Source: Pseudolysobacter antarcticus (GTDB lineage: Bacteria; Pseudomonadota; Gammaproteobacteria; Xanthomonadales; Rhodanobacteraceae). From it: a stretch of DNA of 64,000 bases. Shown here one piece after another: positions 1 to 9,630 of this stretch (its first letter is position 1; the number at the start of each line of letters is the position of its first letter). The notes below the pieces were generated by a model. That model made no database searches. It had not been told where the DNA came from and was given only the letters and a program-made list of their open reading frames with translations. The DNA is taken from positions 2,232,001-2,296,000 of the forward strand of contig NZ_CP035704.1 of the NCBI RefSeq assembly GCF_004168365.1, written 5' to 3'. A program made the position numbers and the translations under genes.

Positions 1-2
1 GT

Positions 3-3000
3 ACTCGCATTCGTGCCCGACTGGTGTGGATGCGTACGTGTCTGGCGAACTTGTCGACAGACACGAAGGTTCAATTTGTCGCTGATTCGACCGATCAAAA
101 GTTGCTCGATGGCATCATCGCCAACTGCGCGGCGCTCGATATCAGCCGTGATGAAATTGCCTTGTTGCTCGATCTGGCGGTGCCGGGTTTCGACGAGGCG
201 GCGATTCATACGATCCATGGTTATTGCCGTCGTGTGCTGGCGGAATTTGCGCTGGATGGCGGCGTGCCGTTGCGCCTGAGCGAGCCGGGTAACGAAGTCG
301 CGTTGCGGCTGCGTTTCGTCGAAGATTTCTGGCGACGCGAAATTCATGCCGATGATCCGATCCGCAGCGGCTGGCTGCTGCGTTGTTTCGATCAACCGCA
401 GACATTGGCGCAGGCGATTCGCGATCTTGTTACTCTTCCCGATTACGCGCGTGCGCCACGCGATCCTGCGCATGAATTGCGTTCGCTCGAAAACACGATG
501 CAGCGCGCTTTCGCCTATGCACGCAACCTGTGGTCGGCCGAAGCGCCCGCGCATATCGAAACGCTGTTCGCCGACAAGACGTATGGCATGTCGCGCGCCA
601 AGGCTAGTGGCATGGATGCAGCGACTCTGCAAACCGTTTGCAGTGAACTCGACGACTATTTTTCGCAAGGCCATGCGCTCGTTTTGTTTCCCGAAGCAGG
701 CAATATTTTTCGACCCGAAATGCTCGAAAAAAATCAGAATGCCTCGGCGCGCGAAAAAGGCAAACCGTTGCCGCAGGATGCGTTATTGACTGCGCTCGGC
801 GAGTTGTCGGAATGCGCGGAATCCATACTGCAAATGCATGCGGCAAAGCTGCTGGTGGAAACCAGCGACTATGTGCGCGCCGAGATGAAACGCCACGAGG
901 AAATCAGCGTATCGCTGGGTTTCGATAGTCTGATCGGTCGATTGCACGATGCGCTTTGCGGCGATGATGCCGAGCGCCTCGCGACACGTTTGCGCGATCG
1001 TTATCCGGTCGCGTTGGTGGATGAATTCCAGGATACGGATCAGCGCCAATACGCCATCTTCCGTCGTGTTTATGCTGAGCGCGGCGTGCTGCTGATGATC
1101 GGCGACGCCAAGCAGGCGATCTACGGGTTTCGCGGCGGCGACATATTTGCCTACGCCGCGGCGCGCGAGGACGCGCAAGCGCAAGTGTTCACGCTCGATA
1201 CCAATTATCGTTCCGAACCCGCACTGAGCAAGGCGCTCAACCAGTTGTTCCGTGATCCGCGCACGTTTGTGGTCGACTTTATTCCTTGGCGCGACGTGCA
1301 GGCCGGTGGTCCGAAACAGGGGCGTTGGCTGCATCCGAGTGCGCCACCGCTGACGTTCTGGCATGCCGAGGTGACCGACGAATTGCGCGATACGCGCAAG
1401 AGCAAGATCACCATCGCCACGGTCGGCAGGCTTGAGCAGAAAATCGCCGGCAGCGTGGCGAGCGAAATCGTGCGCCTGTTGCAGGCCGGTGCGAAACAGC
1501 AAATTGTGCTCGATCTGCCTGGGGCGGCGATTGCGCAGCGCGGTCTGCGCGCCGGTGATATCGCCGTGCTGGTGGTCAGTCAAAAACAGGCGTTGCTAGT
1601 CGAGACTGCATTGCGTTCGCGCGGTGTTGCGGTTTCGCGGCGAGCGCGTGAAAGCGTGTTTGCGAGCGACGAAGCGCATGAGCTGATCTTGCTGTTGCGC
1701 GCATTGCTCGAACCGACGCGCGCGCCGAAACTGCGCGCAGCCTTGACGACGCTTTTGTTCGGCCTAGACGCCGGCGCGTTGCAGGCACTCGATGCCAGCG
1801 ATGAGGGCTGGGAAATCACCTTGCTGCAGTTCGCCGCACTCGCAACGCGCTGGCGCGAACAAGGCGTGCTGAGCCTGATTCTCGAAATATTGCGTGCAGC
1901 GGCACCACGCTTGTTGCCGCTGCACGATGGCGAAAGACGCATCGCGAATTACCTGCAACTTGGCGAACTGTTGGATGAAGCGAGCACGAAGTGCGCCGGG
2001 CCCGTCGCGCTACTGGCATGGTTGCAACAGCATCGACTGGCGCCGGATACCGAAAACAAGGCGCAATTGTTGCGCCTCGACAGTGATGCGCAAGCGGTGC
2101 AGGTTGTCACCATTCATTCCAGCAAGGGACTGGAATATCCGATCGTGTTCGCGCCGTTTTTGTGGAAAGGAAAAAACAAAAAAAATGCGGTGCAGGTTCC
2201 AGTGATCAGTCACGATGAAAATTATCGTGTCGTGGCCGATCTCGGTACACCAAAATTGGCGGCGCGCGCACGTCAGCGCGAGCTGGAAAATTACGCCGAA
2301 TCGATTCGTCTGGCGTACGTGGCATGCACGCGTGCGATCAATCGTTTGTACCTGGTTTGGGGCAACACCGATGCCGGCGCGTATTCGCCGTTGCTGCGCC
2401 TGCTCGACCCCGCGACCGCGGACAATCGCCATGCGATCGCAACACCGGACGAGGCCATCATGGCCGATCGATTGGCTCGTTTGCGCGATGATAGTGATGG
2501 CGCGATCGATGTCTGTGCCTTACCCGAACTTTCTGCAGAACGCTGGTTTGCGCAAGTCGATTCGATACCGCTGCACGCGCGGCCATTCATACGTTCGTTG
2601 TTCGATGCGCGGCGCACTTTGAGTTTCACGCGCCTCGTGCAAGGCATGCATGTGACGCACGCGGCCGATCACGATGCGGTGGTGGAAACATCGGTCGCGC
2701 TCGGTGAAGTTTCCGCGTCGGTATCCTCGCTGTTGCGTGGTGCCGAATTCGGCGAATGCCTGCATCAGATTCTCGAACGCATCGACTTCAGCAGCGACGA
2801 TGTGGTTGCACTACGGCGCATCGTTGCCGAGCAGGTGCAACGCGCAGGATTTGCTGCTGCGAGCGAGGCGCAATTCCTCGCGCTGGTGCGTGCAACGCTC
2901 GATGCGGAATTGCTGCCGCGTTTGCGCTTGCGCACATTGTCGCCGCAATCGCGAGTGGCAGAAATGGAGTTTCATTTCCGACTGGCAAGCGGCGCGTCCG

Positions 3001-3434
3001 CGGTATTGATCGATCTTGCACAACGTTACCCGGAGTACGCTGCCGCGTTGCAGGTATTGGGTTCTGCGGGCGTCGCATTGCAAGGCTTGATGAATGGTTT
3101 TATCGATCTCACGCTGGCCCATGAAGGGCGTTTTTACGTGCTCGACTACAAGAGCAACTGGCTCGGCCCGGATGCGCGTGACTATGCGCCGCCGCGACTT
3201 GCGCAGGCGATGGAGCAACATCGTTACGATTTGCAGGCGCTGATTTATCAGGTGGCGTTGCATCGCTATCTGCGTCTGCGGCTCGGTGCGCGTTATCGCA
3301 CCGAGTTGCTGGGCGGCGCGTTATATGTGTTCGTGCGTGGCCTGAACACGGCAAACGCGGGTGCCGGCGTGGTGCATCAACAACCATCGACGGATCTTGT
3401 CGAAGCGCTCGATCAGTGGTTCGATGGCGAATGA
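3..3434 (+). CDS. recB: RecB, exodeoxyribonuclease V beta subunit (5' partial)
   Basis: Large helicase-nuclease subunit of RecBCD, which processes double-strand breaks and loads RecA. The frame is open at the window edge (reads T-R-I-R-A-R-L before the first in-frame start), so the N-terminus with the Walker A loop lies upstream; about 1143 residues are present against about 1180 in E. coli. Superfamily 1 helicase motifs appear in order: DEFQDTD (near residue 338), GDAKQAIYGFRG, TNYRSEP, TIHSSKGLEYPIVF and YVACTRA. The C-terminal nuclease domain shows the catalytic LDYKSNWLG near residue 1047. The stop overlaps the recD start by ATGA, so the two are translationally coupled; recC is expected upstream. 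Identification is firm. Confidence 0.96.
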   Translation, partial: TRIRARLVWMRTCLANLSTDTKVQFVADSTDQKLLDGIIANCAALDISRDEIALLLDLAVPGFDEAAIHTIHGYCRRVLAEFALDGGVPLRLSEPGNEVALRLRFVEDFWRREIHADDPIRSGWLLRCFDQPQTLAQAIRDLVTLPDYARAPRDPAHELRSLENTMQRAFAYARNLWSAEAPAHIETLFADKTYGMSRAKASGMDAATLQTVCSELDDYFSQGHALVLFPEAGNIFRPEMLEKNQNASAREKGKPLPQDALLTALGELSECAESILQMHAAKLLVETSDYVRAEMKRHEEISVSLGFDSLIGRLHDALCGDDAERLATRLRDRYPVALVDEFQDTDQRQYAIFRRVYAERGVLLMIGDAKQAIYGFRGGDIFAYAAAREDAQAQVFTLDTNYRSEPALSKALNQLFRDPRTFVVDFIPWRDVQAGGPKQGRWLHPSAPPLTFWHAEVTDELRDTRKSKITIATVGRLEQKIAGSVASEIVRLLQAGAKQQIVLDLPGAAIAQRGLRAGDIAVLVVSQKQALLVETALRSRGVAVSRRARESVFASDEAHELILLLRALLEPTRAPKLRAALTTLLFGLDAGALQALDASDEGWEITLLQFAALATRWREQGVLSLILEILRAAAPRLLPLHDGERRIANYLQLGELLDEASTKCAGPVALLAWLQQHRLAPDTENKAQLLRLDSDAQAVQVVTIHSSKGLEYPIVFAPFLWKGKNKKNAVQVPVISHDENYRVVADLGTPKLAARARQRELENYAESIRLAYVACTRAINRLYLVWGNTDAGAYSPLLRLLDPATADNRHAIATPDEAIMADRLARLRDDSDGAIDVCALPELSAERWFAQVDSIPLHARPFIRSLFDARRTLSFTRLVQGMHVTHAADHDAVVETSVALGEVSASVSSLLRGAEFGECLHQILERIDFSSDDVVALRRIVAEQVQRAGFAAASEAQFLALVRATLDAELLPRLRLRTLSPQSRVAEMEFHFRLASGASAVLIDLAQRYPEYAAALQVLGSAGVALQGLMNGFIDLTLAHEGRFYVLDYKSNWLGPDARDYAPPRLAQAMEQHRYDLQALIYQVALHRYLRLRLGARYRTELLGGALYVFVRGLNTANAGAGVVHQQPSTDLVEALDQWFDGE

Positions 3435-5332
3435 ATATGCAGACGGTACCTGATCACAATGTTCTTGGATCGATCGGTTTGCCGAGTGCGTTCGACTACG
3501 CGCTGGCAGATTCGTTGATGCATCGCAGCTCAATGCGCGAGCCGTGGTTACGCGAATTGATCGCGCAACTTTCCGCCGCCGTGCAGCAAGGACACAGCTG
3601 CCTTCCGTTGCAGGAGCTATGCGATGCGTTGGACTCTTCATCGCCGAATGATCGTGGCTTTTCCGGCACGACCGCACAGCTGCACGAGCGATTGTGCGCG
3701 AGTGGTCTGGTAAGCAATTCCGGTGCCGAGTCGCCGCTGATCTGCGATGGTATAAATCTCTATTTGCGACGTTATTTCGAATACGAACGACGTATCGCCG
3801 AAGATCTGCTGCGGCGTGTTTGCGGTAATCCCGTGGCGTTCGAATCGTTGCAGCTGCGCGAACAAATCGAGCGGTTATTTCCGGCCAGCGCGACCACGAC
3901 GCCAAACTGGCAGCGAGTGGCGGCGGCGCTGGCATTGCGCCAGAACCTCACGGTGATTCTCGGCGGTCCCGGCAGCGGCAAAACCTGGACCGTGTTGCGC
4001 CTGCTGGTATTGATCGCACAACAGACTTCGCCGCCGTTGAACGCAGTGCAACGCGAGCTGGAACCACAAGAAAAATTGCTGCGCATCGCGCTCGCCGCGC
4101 CCACCGGCAAGGCGGCGCGGCGCGTGAGTGACAGCTTGCAGCGCGATCTCGCCGAGCTGCCGGTGTCGGATGAATTGCGCGCGAGTTTGCCGCGCGAGGC
4201 GACTACTTTGCATCGCCTGCTCGGCATGCGTCCGCATAGCAGCACGCCGCGTTACGATCGCAAAAATCCACTGCCGCTGGATGTGCTGGTGCTCGATGAA
4301 GCGTCGATGATCGACTTGCCGAGCATGGCGCGTGTGCTCGATGCGTTGCCACGCGATGCGCGGTTGATCCTGCTCGGCGATCCGGATCAACTCGCATCGA
4401 TCGAGATCGGTAATGTGCTGTCCGAACTGCGCGCGTTCAATGTGCAGAATCGGTATTCGCCGCAAGCTGCAGCTGACATCGCTGCGCTGACCGGAGCTGC
4501 CACGGAAATTACGTCGGATGCGACCGCGCGATTCGGCGACGCTATGGTCACGCTCACGCACAGTCACCGTTTCAGCGCGGGCGGCAGTATCGCGCAACTG
4601 GTCGAGGCAGTACGCGACGGCGATACGGATCGCGCCTGCGAGATCTTGCGGCATGGCAGTGGCGTCGTCTGGCATGAGCACGAACAGAACGATGCGCTCG
4701 CGCAGACACTGCAGATTGCCACGCAAAAATACGCGCCGCTGCAAACTGCCGCGACGCCCGAACAAGCGTTGAATGCGCTGGCGCATTTTCGTGTGCTCGG
4801 TGCGTTGCGCGAAGGGCCGTGGGGAACGCGCGCGCTGAATGCTTCGATAGCGCGCGCGCAGCTTGGTCTGAAGGCATGGCAATCGTTGCCGCCGCATTTT
4901 CCGTCCGCGCCGCTATTGATCACCGAGAACGACCACGCGCTGCGTTTGTACAATGGAGACAGCGGCGTGTTGCTGATCGATACGCAGCAACGATTGCGCG
5001 CGTGGTTTGCCGATACGCAGCATGGTGTGCGCGGATTGTCGGCGAATCAGTTGCCCGCGTTTGAACTCGGTTACGCGATGACTGTGCACAAGGCGCAGGG
5101 CTCGGAATACGATACCGTGCTGGTATTGCTGCCACCGCAGCCGCATCCGTTGCTGACGCGCGAGTGGTTGTATACGGCGCTGAGTCGCGCGCGAAAGCAA
5201 TTGATCGTGATTGGCAGCGAGAGCGTATTGCGCGCGGCGATCGGCAGTCCTGCGCAACGCTGGTCGGGATTAGCCGCGCAGATCACGGGCTTGCTCGGCA
5301 CTGCAGACAGATCTGCCGTGAGTTCGTCATAA
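3431..5332 (+). CDS. recD: RecD, exodeoxyribonuclease V alpha subunit
   Basis: 5'-3' helicase subunit of RecBCD, 633 residues (E. coli 608). The ATG at 3431 is chosen because it overlaps the recB stop as ATGA; an upstream GTG at 3416 would lie deeper in recB. Walker A GGPGSGKT is near residue 178, Walker [11 protein letters not shown] near 290, followed by [12 protein letters not shown] and the C-terminal [10 protein letters not shown] and YTALSRA motifs of superfamily 1B helicases. The N-terminal stretch (1-150) is the RecB-interacting domain by family knowledge. Together with recB this gives a standard two-gene segment of a recCBD-type locus. Confidence 0.95.
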   Translation: MNMQTVPDHNVLGSIGLPSAFDYALADSLMHRSSMREPWLRELIAQLSAAVQQGHSCLPLQELCDALDSSSPNDRGFSGTTAQLHERLCASGLVSNSGAESPLICDGINLYLRRYFEYERRIAEDLLRRVCGNPVAFESLQLREQIERLFPASATTTPNWQRVAAALALRQNLTVILGGPGSGKTWTVLRLLVLIAQQTSPPLNAVQRELEPQEKLLRIALAAPTGKAARRVSDSLQRDLAELPVSDELRASLPREATTLHRLLGMRPHSSTPRYDRKNPLPLDVLVLDEASMIDLPSMARVLDALPRDARLILLGDPDQLASIEIGNVLSELRAFNVQNRYSPQAAADIAALTGAATEITSDATARFGDAMVTLTHSHRFSAGGSIAQLVEAVRDGDTDRACEILRHGSGVVWHEHEQNDALAQTLQIATQKYAPLQTAATPEQALNALAHFRVLGALREGPWGTRALNASIARAQLGLKAWQSLPPHFPSAPLLITENDHALRLYNGDSGVLLIDTQQRLRAWFADTQHGVRGLSANQLPAFELGYAMTVHKAQGSEYDTVLVLLPPQPHPLLTREWLYTALSRARKQLIVIGSESVLRAAIGSPAQRWSGLAAQITGLLGTADRSAVSSS

Positions 5333-5381
5333 TTGGTTTGCTTCGAGCACACGGTTGCTTGATTTTTATTTTGGAGTTTCA

Positions 5382-5966
5382 ATGAGTTTGCAGCCACCTT
5401 TTCCCAGCGATGACAATCTGATCTGGATCGATCTGGAGATGACCGGGCTGAATACCGATACCGATTCGATACTCGAAATCGCCACGGTCGTGACCGACAA
5501 GAATCTCAACATCATCGCCGAGGGGCCGGAGTTTGCGATCCGCCACGATCTCGCGCGACTCGAAGCGATGGACGACTGGAATCGCAACCAGCACGGCAAA
5601 TCCGGGTTATGGCAAAGAGTGCTTGATTCGACGATCGATATCGCTACCGCCGAAGCGCTGACGGTGGGGTTTCTCGTGCGTTTTGCTGGTCGTGGCAAGT
5701 CGCCGATGTGCGGCAATTCGATCTGCCAGGATCGACGTTTCATGCATCGCTTGATGCCGCGGCTCGAACGGTTTTTCATGTATCGCAATCTCGATGTCTC
5801 GACGATCAAGGAATTGGCGTGGCGTTGGGCGCCGGAAATCGGCAAGGGTTTTACCAAGGAATCCAACCATACGGCACTTTCCGATGTGCGCGATTCGATC
5901 GACGAATTGCGTTATTACCGTCAGTTCATGGGGCGTATCGCGGGGCTGCCTGAGTCGACGTCGTAA
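5382..5966 (+). CDS. orn: Oligoribonuclease (3'-5' exoribonuclease for 2-5 nt RNAs)
   Basis: Degrades nanoRNAs left by other RNases, and the linear dinucleotide pGpG formed in c-di-GMP turnover. The 194-residue product (E. coli 181) has the DEDDh exonuclease pattern: WIDLEMTGL supplies the first Asp/Glu, a central block includes [11 protein letters not shown], and [17 protein letters not shown] holds the last His and Asp. The ATG at 5382 is preferred over an in-frame TTG at 5355 because GGAG lies 6-7 bases before it and the protein then begins just ahead of the first catalytic motif. It follows recD by about 50 bp and may be cotranscribed. Confidence 0.95.
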   Translation: MSLQPPFPSDDNLIWIDLEMTGLNTDTDSILEIATVVTDKNLNIIAEGPEFAIRHDLARLEAMDDWNRNQHGKSGLWQRVLDSTIDIATAEALTVGFLVRFAGRGKSPMCGNSICQDRRFMHRLMPRLERFFMYRNLDVSTIKELAWRWAPEIGKGFTKESNHTALSDVRDSIDELRYYRQFMGRIAGLPESTS

Positions 5967-6208
5967 GCAATTCATGCTGAGAAACGAAGCGATTCAATCC
6001 GGCCGTTGTGGCTGCTGCTGGAGCGTTTTACGACAGATTTTGCAATGGCCCCGCTCGCGATAGTTTTTGGCAAGTCACGTGCTGTACCCGTACGCAGCGC
6101 ACAGCGCGGCATGATGTTTGCTTCACTTTCGCGAAAAAGTGGCCCACACTCGATCGCGGATTGCCGAAGTGTTGATCACGTTTTGTAATTAACTACCGAG
6201 TTAAGCCA

Positions 6209-7363
6209 ATGCCAATGACTGCCTTCCGGGCCCGACTTCGTGTCGCGCTGATTTTTTGTTGTTGTTTCGGCGCCAGTGCGGCTTCGGCTGCGGCTCCCAA
6301 ATTTCCTACCAACACATGCCCGGTGCGTCTCAACGGCATCCGGCTTGGTACAGATCTGACCTCTGGCGGCAGTTCGTTGCGCAACACCGTCGTCTACGAA
6401 CCATCTACGCAGCTCTATCATCTGTGGGTACTCGCCAATAACGATCCCAACTTTCCGGCGACCTCGGCGCTCGGCGCATTCACGCACGCCACTTCGACCG
6501 ACGGCCAGCATTTCACCAGCGACGGTCTTCTCAGCTACAAGGTCGGCAGCACGCCGTATCAGAATTATGGCGCGACGATCGATCCGCCGCTGGATTTTGT
6601 GCGCGTCGCATTTGATACCACGACGACGACCTGGAAATTATTTGCGTGGACCGAAAATGTCGGCGCCACGGTTGGACAATACAACTACAACAGCAGTGTC
6701 AACGATCTTGGTAGTGCGGCCGGGAATACCAGCGTGCTGCATCAAGGTCCGTTGCAATCGGTGTTTGCGGGAAATCACGCCGGCACATTTGGCTTGGTCG
6801 ACGATAAACTTTATTTGCGCGTGGACTCCGGTGGCGGGGCCAATAATTTTGGTGGTGGCGACGGACAATTCGATTACACCGATTCAACGCCGCCGGCAAC
6901 ATCTGCCGAACTCGTCGAGGCGAATCTGTTTGTTGGCACGCCGTATTGCTGGCTCATCTCCAGCAGCTGCGGCACGATCAGCGATCCACGCATTCCGGCC
7001 TACGTGCATAACGTCGGTCGCACGTTGCGCCAAGTGGATGGCACTTTGGCAACCTATTATGCATTTCGTCACGCCGACGCATCACGAATCGACAAACAGG
7101 TGTGGTTTGTCTCGTCCAACGACAATGGCGCGACCTGGTCATCGCCGGCCGGTGTATTCGCCGCCAATAGCACCTTCACGATCGATCACCAACCCATCGC
7201 CGGCGACGGCAATTTCAGCAGTGTCGAATCGGTGCAGGCGCCGAATCATTACCGAATGTATTTCAGCACCAAGGACGCGCTTGAGAATTTCGTGATGGTT
7301 TCATCGCTCGGCAGCAGTAGCGATACGCTTTTTGCTGATGGATTTGAAGGTTGTGGCGATTGA
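6209..7363 (+). CDS. Secreted Asp-box protein with C-terminal DGFE tail
   Basis: Predicted exported protein of 384 residues, specific function unknown. Residues 1-30 form a signal peptide (Arg near the start, then a hydrophobic Leu/Ile/Phe/Cys run, then an Ala-rich cleavage region). The body is rich in Thr, Ser, Gly and aromatic residues. Near residue 300 it contains S-N-D-N-G-A-T-W, an exact Asp-box (SxDxGxTW) as found in sialidase-like beta-propellers, and other short beta-type repeats fit a propeller fold. The last residues, DTLFADGFEGCGD, match a tail seen on many exported proteins of Rhodanobacteraceae (recalled, not searched). A glycan-binding or hydrolase role is only inference. Start 6209 or 6215 (both ATG) cannot be separated. 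It is flanked by convergent phhB. Confidence 0.7.
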   Translation: MPMTAFRARLRVALIFCCCFGASAASAAAPKFPTNTCPVRLNGIRLGTDLTSGGSSLRNTVVYEPSTQLYHLWVLANNDPNFPATSALGAFTHATSTDGQHFTSDGLLSYKVGSTPYQNYGATIDPPLDFVRVAFDTTTTTWKLFAWTENVGATVGQYNYNSSVNDLGSAAGNTSVLHQGPLQSVFAGNHAGTFGLVDDKLYLRVDSGGGANNFGGGDGQFDYTDSTPPATSAELVEANLFVGTPYCWLISSSCGTISDPRIPAYVHNVGRTLRQVDGTLATYYAFRHADASRIDKQVWFVSSNDNGATWSSPAGVFAANSTFTIDHQPIAGDGNFSSVESVQAPNHYRMYFSTKDALENFVMVSSLGSSSDTLFADGFEGCGD

Positions 7364-7453
7364 GATTGCTGCGCGGCTCGCCAGCTGTTTATCGGGCGCG
7401 GAAAATTCCGCAATACCTGTAAATCCGAGTAGTTCGGCGTAGCGACACCCGCG

Positions 7454-7852
7454 TTATTTCGGCGTTGGCATGATGCGCTGCGGTTCGCCATTGTCGCTGT
7501 TGTGGATCAAGGCCTCGATCTTCGCTGCACAGATAAAATCGTTGATCGACAGGCCGCCGACATCGTGTGTATTCCAGCGCACACGGCAGTGGCCGTAGCC
7601 GACTTCAAGATCCGGGTGATGATCTTCGCGATGCGCAATCCACGCCAGCGCGTTGACGAAGGCCATGCAGTGATGAAAATCCGCGAAGCGATAATCCTTG
7701 CTGATGGCGAGTTGCTCGGCGTCCAGTTTCCAATCCGGCAGCAATTCCAGAAAGGTTTCGCAGGCATTCACCGACAACCGCGCCTCAGCGCCTTTCTGCG
7801 GTGTGCAATGCATGCTGAGCAGGTGATTGATGGTCATGGTGGGAGCGAGCAT
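7454..7852 (-). CDS. phhB: Pterin-4a-carbinolamine dehydratase
   Basis: Recycles the 4a-hydroxytetrahydrobiopterin formed by phenylalanine hydroxylase. The 132-residue product carries the family core: D-F-H-H-C-M-A-F, then the active-site block HREDHHPDLEVGYGHCRV, then a short C-terminal helix with LSINDFICAAKIE. The ATG at 7852 is chosen over a longer frame (to 7903) because GAGGAAG lies about 8 bases upstream on the minus strand. No phenylalanine hydroxylase gene is adjacent; nfuA is divergent. Confidence 0.9.
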   Translation of the reverse strand: MLAPTMTINHLLSMHCTPQKGAEARLSVNACETFLELLPDWKLDAEQLAISKDYRFADFHHCMAFVNALAWIAHREDHHPDLEVGYGHCRVRWNTHDVGGLSINDFICAAKIEALIHNSDNGEPQRIMPTPK

Positions 7853-7945
7853 GCTTGATCTTCCTCTGAAAAATACGAGCGCATTGATACAGCTTGGCGC
7901 CAATCAGTACCAGTTTGGTCTAGAATCTATCCAGACCGCCACCAT

Positions 7946-8563
7946 ATGACGAACATGATCAGTATTTCCGAAACCGCACAACACCATTTCAGCAAACTGC
8001 TGATGCAGCAGGGCATCGCCGGCATGGGCATTCGCGTGAAAGTTACCAACGCAGGTCTGCCGACTGCCGATTGTAATCTCGAATTCTGTGAATTGTCCGA
8101 TCTGCAGGGCGACGAGTGGAGCATCGAGTGCACCGATTTCATCCTTTACGTCGACGCCGCAAGCACCTGCTACCTCGATAACGCATCGATCGATTACCAA
8201 AATAATTCCACCGGCGGCCAGCTCACGATCAAGGCACCGAAGATTCGCGGCACACCGCCGGATGCTGAGGCCAGCCTGGTCGAGCGCGTGCGTTATCTGC
8301 TGGTCAGCGAAATCAATCCGCAGATCGCCTCACACGGCGGGCGCGTGAGCCTGGTGGAGATTGATGCCGAAGGTGTGGTTTATCTGCAGTTCGGCGGCGG
8401 TTGCCAAGGCTGCGGCAACGCGGATGTCACACTCAAGCAAGGCATCGAAAAAACCTTGCGTGAGCGCCTTCCTGAAATCACCGCTGTGCGCGACGCGACG
8501 GATCACGCCAAGGGCGTCAATCCGTATTATCAGGGCCGCAATGGCGCTAGCGCCGTGATCTAG
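7946..8563 (+). CDS. nfuA: NfuA, Fe-S cluster carrier protein
   Basis: Carries [4Fe-4S] clusters to apoproteins, especially under oxidative stress or iron limitation. The 205-residue product (E. coli 191) has the expected two parts: an N-terminal degenerate A-type (HesB-like) domain, residues 1-100, and a C-terminal Nfu domain, 115-200, with the cluster-binding C-x-x-C at Cys153 and Cys156 within [16 protein letters not shown]. It ends in a convergent arrangement with the cytochrome genes, separated by the hairpin at 8587-8607. The final 20 residues ([11 protein letters not shown]) are a low-conservation tail. Confidence 0.95.
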   Translation: MTNMISISETAQHHFSKLLMQQGIAGMGIRVKVTNAGLPTADCNLEFCELSDLQGDEWSIECTDFILYVDAASTCYLDNASIDYQNNSTGGQLTIKAPKIRGTPPDAEASLVERVRYLLVSEINPQIASHGGRVSLVEIDAEGVVYLQFGGGCQGCGNADVTLKQGIEKTLRERLPEITAVRDATDHAKGVNPYYQGRNGASAVI

Positions 8564-8580
8564 ATAAAACTCGTTGAGAT

Positions 8581-8607
8581 AAAAAAGGGCCTGAGAAAAT
8601 CAGGCCC
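8581..8607 (-). terminator. Intrinsic terminator of the cytochrome c operon
   Basis: Read on the minus strand, an 8-bp perfect stem (GGGCCTGA pairing with TCAGGCCC) with a 5-base loop is followed directly by six T residues. The T tract is only on the minus side, so it ends the cytochrome transcript; for nfuA it can act only as a stem. Confidence 0.85.
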
Positions 8608-8658
8608 GTGGGCATAACGTTGGCTGCCGCGCGCTATATTCGGCGGCAGCGCGTTTGC

Positions 8659-9003
8659 TTACTCGCGATGATTCAGATCGTCGAGCTTGCCCGGCAGGTT
8701 CGAGAAATATTCGGCCAGTCCGTTCACTTCGTCTTCGCTCAGTGTGGCGGCGAAGCCCTTCATGATCGCGTTGTCGCGTTCGCCCGACTGGTATTCGTGC
8801 AATGCCTTGGCGATGTAATCCTTGTATTGGCCGGCCAGACGCGGATATTGCGCATCGGTGGTGGAGTTGCCGTCGGCGCCATGGCAAGCGGCGCAGGTCT
8901 TGGCTTTTTCCTCGATTTTCGCTTGCGGCAGATCAGCGGCGAATACCTGCGACGCGAAAGATGCGGCAACAACAAACAGGGGAATGTAGAAAGCGGGCTT
9001 CAT
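8659..9003 (-). CDS. Small periplasmic c-type cytochrome (c553/c4-like)
   Basis: Class I cytochrome c of 114 residues, a probable electron carrier in the periplasm. A signal peptide covers residues 1-22 with an A-F-A-A-D cleavage site. Haem is attached at C37-A-A-C-H41, followed by the GADG typical of c4/c553 proteins. A Met in IMKGFAATLSEDE near residue 82 is the likely distal ligand. AAGGA lies 8 bases before the ATG. It is the second gene of a pair with the cytochrome at 9067-9408 (63-bp gap) and is followed by a strong terminator. No partner oxidase is in the window. Confidence 0.88.
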   Translation of the reverse strand: MKPAFYIPLFVVAASFASQVFAADLPQAKIEEKAKTCAACHGADGNSTTDAQYPRLAGQYKDYIAKALHEYQSGERDNAIMKGFAATLSEDEVNGLAEYFSNLPGKLDDLNHRE

Positions 9004-9066
9004 GCGAAAATCCTTGCGGTTCGAACTGGCGAACTGTTTGAGTTTGGTGGATTGCTTACACGCGCC

Positions 9067-9408
9067 TTAGTGCGCGGCATCGTTGAGGCTGGCGAGGTAA
9101 GCCGACAGATTGCGGATATCGGCATCGGACAGACTTTCACCTTGCGCGCGCATGGTCGGATGGGCGCGTTCGCCTTTTTTGTATTCGGTCAGTGCGTTGA
9201 CCAGGTAATCGTAATTCTGCCCGGTGATACGCGGCACGTGGTAGTTCGGATAGGCGTTCTTGTATCCGGTCACGCCGTGGCAGCCATGGCAGGTGTAGGC
9301 GAGTTCGTGTCCCGCAGCGATATCGCCCTTGGCAGTATCGGCGGCGAACAATGGCATGGACAGCAGCAGGCAGGCGGCTATCGGGGCAAGCGACAAAAAT
9401 CTCGACAT
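9067..9408 (-). CDS. Small periplasmic c-type cytochrome (c4-half-like)
   Basis: Class I cytochrome c of 113 residues. The signal peptide is residues 1-23 (S-M-P-L-F-A-A-D site); the haem site is C40-H-G-C-H44, then G-V-T-G-Y. The likely axial Met is in TMRAQGESLSDADIR. The ATG at 9408 is used because GGAAG lies 7-8 bases upstream and the signal peptide starts there; a longer frame to 9483 has no start signal. The two cytochromes resemble each other over the haem half and the YKKGER/YQSGER stretch, so they probably arose by duplication and each equals one half of a dihaem c4. Confidence 0.87.
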   Translation of the reverse strand: MSRFLSLAPIAACLLLSMPLFAADTAKGDIAAGHELAYTCHGCHGVTGYKNAYPNYHVPRITGQNYDYLVNALTEYKKGERAHPTMRAQGESLSDADIRNLSAYLASLNDAAH

Positions 9409-9462
9409 GAGCGGGCTTCCGACATTCTCTAAGGGGCAGGGCAGGATGTTACACAATGCGAA

Positions 9463-9468
9463 AGTATA
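9463..9468 (-). promoter_or_regulatory. Probable -10 box for the cytochrome operon
   Basis: On the minus strand TATACT lies 55 bases upstream of the first cytochrome ATG, at a plausible distance for a sigma-70 promoter. The -35 match (AGTGGC, 17-base spacer) is poor, so this is a weak call. Confidence 0.35.
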
Positions 9469-9630
9469 GCCGGTAAGCTGCACATGCCACTAGAGCCTGC
9501 TTGCCGGACCGTGCGGAATTTCCGCGAAGCGGCGATTCGTGCCGGGTATTGACGTAAAATGCGCGGTCGATGCGGATGTCGGTAGAGCCGGAGTTCGGCA
9601 CAGCGGCAGAACTACAAGCCAAGGTTGCTG

